A model generated the notes under the pieces. The model searched no databases, was not told the origin of the DNA, and saw only the letters and a list, made by a program, of their open reading frames with translations. Shown one piece after another: positions 58,766-64,000 of a stretch of DNA of 64,000 nucleotides (positions are counted from its first letter, which is position 1; each line of letters begins with the position of its first letter). The position numbers were made by a program, and so were the translations under genes. This stretch comes from Siphonodentalium dalli (taxonomy: Eukaryota > Mollusca > Scaphopoda > Gadilida > Siphonodentaliidae): contig CP136066.1 of assembly GCA_032622095.1 (NCBI GenBank), positions 191,198,816-191,262,815 of the forward strand, written 5' to 3'.

Positions 58766-59146
58766 CCCTTTACCCAACATAACGGCCCTGTGCCAATGCA
58801 TTCTCTTATATATGCGAGTCGACCATAGGTCGCCTCGCATATATAAGAGAATGCATTGGCTTAACACATTAAAAATTATAAAATTGTTAAAGAATGTAAG
58901 AAAAAATGGTAAAAAAAAGATTTTTTTAGGCCAATGCATTCTCTTATATATGCGAGGCGACCTATGGTCGACTCGCATATATAAGAGAATGCATTGGCAC
59001 ATGGCATAACTGTAATCATCACAATGTGGTCAATGAGCCGGTTCCAATGATATCCATATTTGTATGGTTTTATTGAGACAGACCGAAGATATTTTAGGCT
59101 GTTGAAGCTTTATTTGGCCGGTTTTGGCCGTTTGTTGGGTAAAGGG
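58766..59146. mobile_element. piggyBac-type nested-palindrome MITE, copy E3 (intact ends)
   Basis: TTAA (58,762-58,765) is followed by CCCTTTACCCAACA. The right end reads TGTTGGGTAAAGGG followed by TTAA (59,147-59,150). A TTAA target duplication with inverted repeats starting CCC is the hallmark of piggyBac. Inside are two inverted ~75-bp palindromes (about 58,793-58,861 and 58,928-58,998), each made of CCAATGCATTCTCTTATATA arms around a GTCGACCATAGGTCG-type loop, plus a right arm containing TATCCATATTTGTATGG. 381 bp, no coding capacity. Confidence 0.85.
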
Positions 59147-59644
59147 TTAAATATATATTGTGTTTTATATGATTAGTAATAAATATATATTATCACTTAG
59201 CTGATATTTTTTGTTGTTTTACGAAAAACGTGCATCAGTGGTAGTTTATTAGGCAATACTCAGGTATGGTGAAACCGGCCCGATAAGACAGTTATAATAT
59301 ATAACAATAACATTACATGTACGTGAAACATACTCAGCCATGGTCTCAATGCTCGACTATTTTATGTATTGAACTTTATTGAACGAAACATCACTGACCG
59401 AAAACGGCTGTCGTTTCAGGGGATGGGAGGGGGCTTTAACCTTATCGAAGAATTGGGGATGTCGATTCGGGTGGATGATTAGATCCAGGAGTCGTTTGAT
59501 GAATAGACTCTGAGCTGATACTCACTATACGATGATTAATCCTACCTGAATCTACTGAGTTGACCAAGAGCGTACTTCTACATGTATGAAGCCTAAACTG
59601 GTCAAATCTCTATCGTAGTTGCACTTCATTACTAAATTTATGTT

Positions 59645-59825
59645 CTAAATCGTTTTACCCGAACGAACATAACTGATTTAAAGAATAACAACGACTAATG
59701 AGATTATATTCTGTTTAATATGCAAAACTCAGGTCTGGCCAAAACCGGCCTAGACGATAAAGCCAGGGCAGCGAAATACGATAAAGAAACTTTGTATTTC
59801 ACAAATTACTGTTATTACGCTATTA
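59645..59825 (+). repeat. Segmental repeat, copy 2
   Basis: Second copy of 58,135-58,310. It includes an extra TCTGTTTAATATG and stops at the tyrosine-recombinase relic. Confidence 0.65.
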
Positions 59826-59829
59826 AACG

Positions 59830-60368
59830 TGCATTATTGGTAGTTTCAAAATCCAAGTCCTCCTGAAACTGATAAAAGCTCGATATGGTTTTCATGCACA
59901 TATGCATCTTTAGCTGTCTCCCTGCGCCATCTACCGTGTTTTTTGAATAACTGATCTGACACTCCTGAACTTGCGGCCGCGGTTGCCCCGCCTGAGGTTT
60001 AGTTCCTTTTAGCTCGAAAGTAGCTGAATTTTTCTTGAACAACAATTGTCGGGGAAAGTTAACTCGGTAGAATGATCATTGATACCTGCTGCTTGAAGAT
60101 ATCACCGGATCATGGCGATTGGACACGTTGCGTTGTTTGTGGACGAAATAAATACACTGTTTCCCCGGTCTCTCTGATCCGTTTTGCTTCTTTGAATATA
60201 GATGTCCAGTAAATTATCGCGAAACGTGAGATGTGAACGTCTTATGTTTGTAATTTCTGAAAATCGCAGAAATCCTGCGAAGTCGAGTATACACATAGAC
60301 AGAACGCGGAGAGGATCCATAGTTGCATTCGGCCCACCAAAAACTTCTCTCAAATTACCTGCGATCAA
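59830..60368 (-). pseudogene. Tyrosine recombinase relic
   Basis: Minus strand from 60,368: SMCILDFAGFLRFSEITNIR carries the first catalytic Arg context (LRxSEI), and YIQRSKTDQRDRGNSVFIS carries the catalytic Lys hairpin (SKTDQxRxG). The frame ends AMIR at a TGA (60,102-60,104) and continues in frame as YLQAAGIND; family members usually have a codon there, so the stop looks like a single nonsense change. A frameshift follows, then SATFELKGTKPQAG. The HxxR and Tyr boxes are not seen. Such recombinases occur in DIRS-like and Crypton-like elements and as expanded families in marine invertebrates. Confidence 0.65.
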
Positions 60369-60594
60369 AGGTTCCTTATTCTATCACTTTGTGAACCTTT
60401 ACTCGATATGCCGCTTTCCTGAGAACCGAAACTATTGTTGAATCACAAGTATTGGATACTCAGCGCAGTGTCTTGTTCAGTAATGATGTCCGAGTTGCGT
60501 TTCAATAATGTTAATAGTGTATTTCGATGTTAATCTGGGCATGAAACTTTGGGTTGTCTGCTTAGAATTGGTGTACCTACGGGTGTATACAGTA

Positions 60595-60637
60595 ATGCCC
60601 TAATTAATCGACTCCAATACCACGGCAGAATTGACTG
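60595..60637. repeat. Single MITE arm
   Basis: AATGCCCTAATTAATCGACT + CC...GGCAGAATT matches the left arm of the MITE at 15,815-15,958. No partner arm is seen. Confidence 0.4.
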
Positions 60638-60639
60638 AT

Positions 60640-61520
60640 GTTCCAACTACACTGCCGCGCCGTAGTTAAAATGTTTTATTAGTGTTATTTATGAGTAGCA
60701 CTGGGATTCTACGTCTTTTACCTAGTTCCTAAATTGAGTTGCTAATTTCGAGACCTGGTTCTGATGCCAGGTAACCTGTTTCGATTTGGACCACCTCTAC
60801 TAATGTTGATGTTTGAAGGGCAGCCAACTCTGTCGATTTCCCCATACATATGGTTGGAGTTTGTGGTTTTAAGCTAACCTTGTGGGACAACCTCATGAGG
60901 GACGCTATATGTGCATCCTAGAGCATAATACAGTCTGACCCCTCGAGTGGTCAACCAGTTGATCCCTAAGATCATATTCCGGGTCATATCATTTACAACA
61001 TAAATTTATGAGTAAATTTTATTTTGGCCATTTTGAAAGTTAGTTCAACGCTACCAATCACACCTAATGAGTTTCCATTCACTGAGCTGAGACTAATGTG
61101 CTCCCTAGTTAGTATGTACACGTTTGTGAATCAAATATACCTCTGCGCCGCTATCCACTAATGAGTTATATATTTTTTTACCTATTCTAACTAAACAACA
61201 GCTGGGGCTACCTACGGCATTTATGGTGAACTTCCTCCCATTTGTGGTCCCAATGAGAGGACTTCCTGGTGTTTTTGGTATGTGGGTAGGGTCATTAGTT
61301 GTGGAGGCTTGTTGGCTGTCGGAAATTTCCAGCTGCTGTGAGCCTGTGTGTTGTATTATGGGACTGATCATGTGACCGGCTGGTTTGGTTCCAGTGGTTT
61401 CCTTGAGATTGTTTAGCTGATGGGTTCTATTTCCCATTGCTTAGGCTTCTATATTTAGAGGGGCAATTTCTAACCAAATGATTACCTTCACAAACCCAGC
61501 AAAATGTGTGCCTTTGGTTT
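60640..61520 (-). pseudogene. Gypsy-like retrotransposon relic: zinc knuckle and aspartic protease
   Basis: From about 61,510 on the minus strand: a degenerate gag zinc knuckle (CWVCEGNHLVRNC, one residue short of CX2CX4HX4C); after a frame change, the protease start CLVRIGKKIYNSLVDSGAEV (61,105-61,437) with the catalytic DSG; after another, FTHKFYVVNDMTRNMILGIN + WL, the ILG flap-side motif; then an IPVLLINNTNKT-like block before the RT. The reverse transcriptase itself, integrase and LTRs are not found here. Order and motifs fit a Gypsy/Ty3-type element; the copy is dead. Confidence 0.62.
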
Positions 61521-61930
61521 TCCGTCGTAAAGGGACAATCACAATACAATATATTGTATTCTATCAAATAGTATTATTTTTGCATGAGATAAAAAGCGTT
61601 ATCCGTGTAGTGAGATATCGATATCTCACGCATATGCGTCCGCGCTAAAATTAAAATTGATTTGGTACTAGATGCGTTAATTAAAGTTAAATGTCCCTGA
61701 GTTTTCAGGTTGTACACATTGTAATAACAACTCTAATGCTTGATTAATCTTTGGATCCGAGTAGGTCTTTGATAATATGACTTATAACATAATTATGTTT
61801 TGAATACCCCCCCCCCCCCGATACAGACGAATATAAACTCGAATAGAAGGGATGGTTCATTCCGACGCGGTAGACCCTATTACAATGTCCCGTGTTATAA
61901 TAAATTAGGCGTGTATAAGTATATATCGTT
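61521..61930. other. Non-coding; poly-C run
   Basis: No gene. GATATCGATATCTCACGCAT-type short palindrome at about 61,614-61,635 and a C run of 13 at about 61,807-61,819. Confidence 0.5.
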
Positions 61931-62545
61931 ATAGTCCATTGTTATGGTAATTGAAGCGTGTCTAAGTACAAGTCTAGTAGCTTGTATAGTAATTGAAGCG
62001 TGCCTGTATATAGGTCCAGTCACTTGTTAAAGTAATTGAAGTGAACATGTGTATATATGTCTAGTCCATGGTTATAGTAATTGAAGCGTGTCTAAGTACA
62101 ATTCTAGTAGCTTGTATAGTAATTGAAGCGTGCCTGTATATAGGTCCAGTCACGTGTTAAAGTAATTGAAGTGAACATGTGTATATATGTCTAGTCCATG
62201 GTTATAGTAATTGAAGCGCGTCTAAGTACAAGTATAGTACCTTGTATAGTAATTAAAGCGTGCCTGTATATAGGTCCAGTCACTTGTTAAAGTAATTGAA
62301 GTGAACATGTCTATACATGTCTAGTCCATGGTTATAGTAATTGAAGCGTGTCTAGGTACATGTCTAGTACCTTGTTATAGTAATTGAATTGAAACGTGTC
62401 TGTATATAAGTCCAGTCCCTTGTTAAAGTAATTGATGTGAGCCTGTGTATATAGGTCTATTCCCCTGTTATAGTAATTCAAGCGTGTATGTGTATATAGG
62501 TCTAGTCCCTTGTTATAGTAATTGAAGCGTGTCTGTGTTTATTTG
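61931..62545. repeat. 130-bp higher-order tandem repeat of ~44-bp monomers
   Basis: Monomers follow TTATAGTAATTGAAGCGTGT + CT(A/G)...GTA...GTC(T/C)AGTC. Three monomer types alternate, giving a 130-bp super-unit: (C/T)TAGTCCATGG at about 61,931 (TAGTCCATTG), 62,061, 62,191 and 62,321. After about 62,360 the order is lost and single monomers continue to 62,545. Confidence 0.85.
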
Positions 62546-63438
62546 AGGTACCACGATTATTGATTTTGCTAATCGGTCGTCAATAATCGACTATAATCGA
62601 TTAATCGTACCTAATATTAGTAACATCAGTGGAAGTATTCCGTAATATGGCCTGTTGGGCGGATGATGGTTAACTGCTGTCGCCGGTTGTTTCATGCATC
62701 GGCTGATGTAAGTGTTACGTTAATAAAGTATCATAAACCACCCGTAATGACTAATGATCATAGTTCTCGGCAATGTCGTGGTTATACATGTAATAGTTGT
62801 GAGTTCATTAGAACGAACGCAGTGATTAAATTCAGTGTTATGAAATGAATAGCCAAACAGACAAACAATATGAAAGTAGGAATGCATGACGGACGCCGGC
62901 TGTTCCATAAAAAAGGAACCTAATGTTACGGAAACTAAGTTTCAGCAAACTTCCACCGCGTGGATAACAATCACAAATGTGGGCCCACACCCACACATTT
63001 CAGGACTCGGAAGAAGTTAAGTATTTGATAATAGAAAGTTACATTCACCAGTCACCACACGATAAGCGATAGCCTGCAGTAATAACATCTGAGTATACTT
63101 TTTTTGCAAAAGTAAACTCGCAAATGACATCGCAGAGAACATCGCTGATTAAAATACCGTAGGTTCCCTGGTGTCGGATATCTTGTGATTGTGAGGAAGT
63201 ATTGCTGAAGAATTTTTAATGGGAATCTTTTAAGGGATACAGTTCACTTGCATTTGGGATCATCAATATGATATATATCATATATGAACAAAGTTATATA
63301 ATTAATGTTTTAACAAATATGGTGACACGAACAGCTCTCCAGTCACCCGAACTAACGTCTAAACAAACAAATCAATGAAAACATGGCTTAATGGATGTGA
63401 AGTTAGTTCAAAAACACAAGTGTCAGCTAGCTGCTGGT
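62546..63438. other. Unassigned
   Basis: No gene is supported. Short AT-rich inverted words around ATCGATTA lie at 62,557-62,610. TGTGGGCCCACACCCACA at 62,978-62,995 is a near-palindrome. Confidence 0.4.
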
Positions 63439-63790
63439 CTACATGTGATCCAAGTTCCGGTTTAAGAAAACCAACATGTCAACTACACCATGCATCAATT
63501 GGCTTCGTTTCGCGGAATTTTTTTCCCCTGATATCGATAACACACGTTCTGCCGGAATTGACATTGCTACAATCGAAATATACTTCCTGGCAAGGGCAGA
63601 ACGTTTAGGATAACGGTGCTCGTTAAGCTTCGGCCATTGCAGTGGAGAGTCTTGGAAATCCAAGGGCCCTTTCCTTGCGAAAATGCGTAAGTTCACCTTT
63701 AATGTCCTTAGGAGATGGTTTTGTCGGCCTCACGCCAAATATCAGTTCCAGTGCTGATAACTTATGCTTTTTAGTGTAAACATATTTTAT
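63439..63790 (-). pseudogene. hAT transposase C-terminal dimerisation domain
   Basis: Minus strand: LSALELIFGV...KGELTHFRKE in one frame (about 63,770-63,690), then, after a frame change, LQWPKLNEHRYPKRSALARK, YISIVAMSIPAERVLSISGE and RSQLMHGVVDMLVFLNRN with a stop at 63,439-63,441. This is the conserved hAT C-terminal region (PLxWWxxNxxRYPxLxxLARxYLxIxAxSxPSERVFSxAG...LVFLxxN). Catalytic and BED-finger parts are absent. It is a dead fragment. Confidence 0.75.
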
Positions 63791-63979
63791 TCCAATCATA
63801 ATAACATATATACATTTGACAAAGTGTTGACAATAAAACAGAATAGGATAAATGATTGTTGGATTGGAAAAGGGATTAAACAACAAGCCCAAGGGCTTTT
63901 GTTAAGTTTGCTCCCTTTTTTTTTTCGCGCCCACTCTTCATTAAGTGTAGAGGGGGGTCAGACGGGAAGGAATGGAAAT

Positions 63980-64000
63980 ATAATAATAATAATAATAATA
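63980..64000. repeat. (AAT)n microsatellite at the window edge
   Basis: TAATAATAATAATAATAATA runs into the end of the window. Its true length is unknown. Confidence 0.8.

Overview
This is an AT-rich eukaryotic, almost certainly invertebrate animal, genomic window. Genes are split into short exons with spliceosomal introns. Most of the DNA is decayed transposons, foldback elements, SINE-like and minisatellite sequence, and nothing looks bacterial. The extracellular-domain genes (PAN/apple, EGF, Thr-rich, C-type lectin, TLR-like LRR) and the LINE, MULE, hAT and piggyBac-type repeats suggest a lophotrochozoan, most likely a mollusc. That assignment is an inference of moderate confidence.

Layout. 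0-3.8 kb: an edge ORF, foldback element C, a 0.5-kb foldback and a nested-palindrome MITE. 5.4-8.7 kb: a frameshifted TLR-like LRR pseudogene split by a 2.1-kb element that carries a tRNA-derived SINE. 8.7-14.1 kb: foldback element A, a giant palindrome whose arms each hold a unique block plus a ~42-bp minisatellite. 14.1-18.5 kb: tandem repeats and a LINE scrap. 18.5-20.1 kb: two exons of a C-type lectin whose intron carries a 71-bp tandem array derived from the same palindrome family as the nested MITE. 23.1-29.2 kb: an unnamed transposon-like gene on the minus strand, cut in two by foldback element B. 29.3-41 kb: duplicated dispersed repeats, a CR1/L2-like LINE end with a readable empty site, and a MULE transposase fragment. 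42.3-58.1 kb: probably one plus-strand gene (signal peptide + PAN, then EGF-like, then Thr-rich exons), with two minus-strand LINEs and an eroded coding relic between its exons. 58.7-64 kb: a piggyBac-type MITE with intact TTAA flanks, a tyrosine-recombinase remnant, a Gypsy-like gag/protease remnant, a 130-bp higher-order repeat and a hAT transposase end.

The most distinctive feature is the foldback family (A, B, C). A and B have ~1.2-kb stems that continue into ~42-bp minisatellites. The order of variant units is kept between the two arms of A and between A and B, so the arrays behave as frozen sequence, not as homogenising satellite. B splits a coding region and is flanked by TTT; C shares its ends and is flanked by TTG. 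I found no transposase that can be tied to the family here. Few intact protein genes can be supported. The lectin and the PAN/EGF/Thr-rich gene are the only likely host genes that look functional; everything else coding is transposon-derived or broken.
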